Below, one piece after another: positions 63,682 through 64,000 of a stretch of 64,000 nucleotides of DNA (positions are counted from its first letter, which is position 1; every line of letters starts with the position of its first letter). Position numbers and translations under genes: made by a program. A model generated the notes under the pieces. The model saw nothing but the letters and a program-made list of their open reading frames with translations. It did not search any database and had not been told where the DNA came from. The DNA lies in contig RJMB01000008.1 in the NCBI GenBank assembly GCA_003725585.1, forward strand, positions 29,387 to 93,386, read 5' to 3'. This stretch comes from Halostreptopolyspora alba. GTDB lineage: Bacteria > Actinomycetota > Actinomycetes > Streptosporangiales > Streptosporangiaceae.

Positions 63682-64000
63682 CCGCGACCCTGCGGCGCGC
63701 GGAATCCCCGACCCCCCGCACCGCGCCCCCGGCCCCCCGTGCCCGTGGGCTCTCCCTGAAGCGCCGCGACGCGCTGGCCGCCTACGGATTCCTCACCCCC
63801 TGGTTCCTCGGCCTGTTCTTCATCACGATCGGCCCGATCCTGGCTTCGCTGTACTTCTCGTTCACCGACTACAGCCTGCTCGGGGATCCGCAGTGGGTCG
63901 GGCTGGACAACTACCGGGAGATGATCGGCGACCCCCGGCTGCACAGTTCGCTCCTGGTGACGTTCCAGTACGTCTTCGTCTCGGTGCCACTCCAGCTCGG
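63678..64000 (+). CDS. Sugar ABC transporter permease (5' part)
   Basis: The first 107 codons of a MalF-type permease are present; the gene runs past the right edge. An Arg/Pro-rich cytoplasmic start precedes the first helix (YGFLTPWFLGLFFITIGPIL) and the family pattern LYFSFTDYSLLGDPQWVGLD followed by NYREMIGDPRLHSSLLVTFQ. GTG at 63678 overlaps the short upstream frame. It is probably the first permease of an importer for the sugar that the divergent oxidoreductases process. Confidence 0.85.
   Translation, partial: MTATLRRAESPTPRTAPPAPRARGLSLKRRDALAAYGFLTPWFLGLFFITIGPILASLYFSFTDYSLLGDPQWVGLDNYREMIGDPRLHSSLLVTFQYVFVSVPLQL

Overview
The window is about 70% G+C, uses almost only G/C-ending codons, and has many GTG and TTG starts. 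It carries actinobacterial marker genes: SepH, DUF4193, DUF3710, DUF3159, a coproporphyrin-type ferrochelatase with C-terminal cysteines, an F420-type LLM enzyme and an SARP/BTAD regulator. I infer a filamentous actinomycete, most likely of the Nocardiopsis/Streptomonospora/Thermobifida kind. The family-level placement is inference from gene content only.

Layout. 0-13 kb: a membrane-anchored acidic protein cut by the left edge, a PEBP-like lipoprotein, a large BTAD/NB-ARC/TPR regulator converging on a DrrAB-type ABC exporter, two coupled PH-domain membrane proteins, the cell-division regulator SepH, and an unknown membrane protein. 13-20 kb: a sugar-lactone oxidase, ferrochelatase, inositol monophosphatase, a 55-aa protein, and a CutR/CutS-like two-component system. 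That system is preceded by a duplicated promoter/leader module with covarying stem-loops. 19.7-35.5 kb: a conserved actinobacterial block (DUF4193, DUF4235, dut, DUF3710, DUF3159, two TrkA-N proteins, TRAM RNA methyltransferase, two different aconitases) interrupted by a serpin. 35.7-37.3 kb: a tiny secreted peptide, a K+ channel and a thioredoxin-fold protein.

37.4-49.4 kb is carbohydrate uptake. A SorC-family regulator diverges from a polyol-dehydrogenase/ABC-transporter operon that has no ATPase of its own. After a molybdopterin oxidoreductase comes a ROK regulator followed by a xylose/fructose-type ABC transporter, and the two share a TTYAANGCTTG operator-like motif. 49.5-57.5 kb: a 66-aa orphan peptide, a TauE exporter, Mug glycosylase, dxs, a divergent TetR/VOC pair with three GTAC-N3-GTAC sites, a two-helix mini-protein, a ferredoxin-NADP reductase and a zinc metallopeptidase. 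57.6-64 kb: a TetR regulator, then a LacI regulator, an unusual oxidoreductase-PmoA fusion and a second Gfo/Idh/MocA oxidoreductase. These diverge from a sugar ABC permease cut by the right edge, and LacI-type operators sit on both divergent promoters.

I see no tRNA, rRNA, CRISPR array, insertion sequence or prophage. The strongest candidate for something undescribed is the duplicated leader RNA/operator module upstream of the two-component system.
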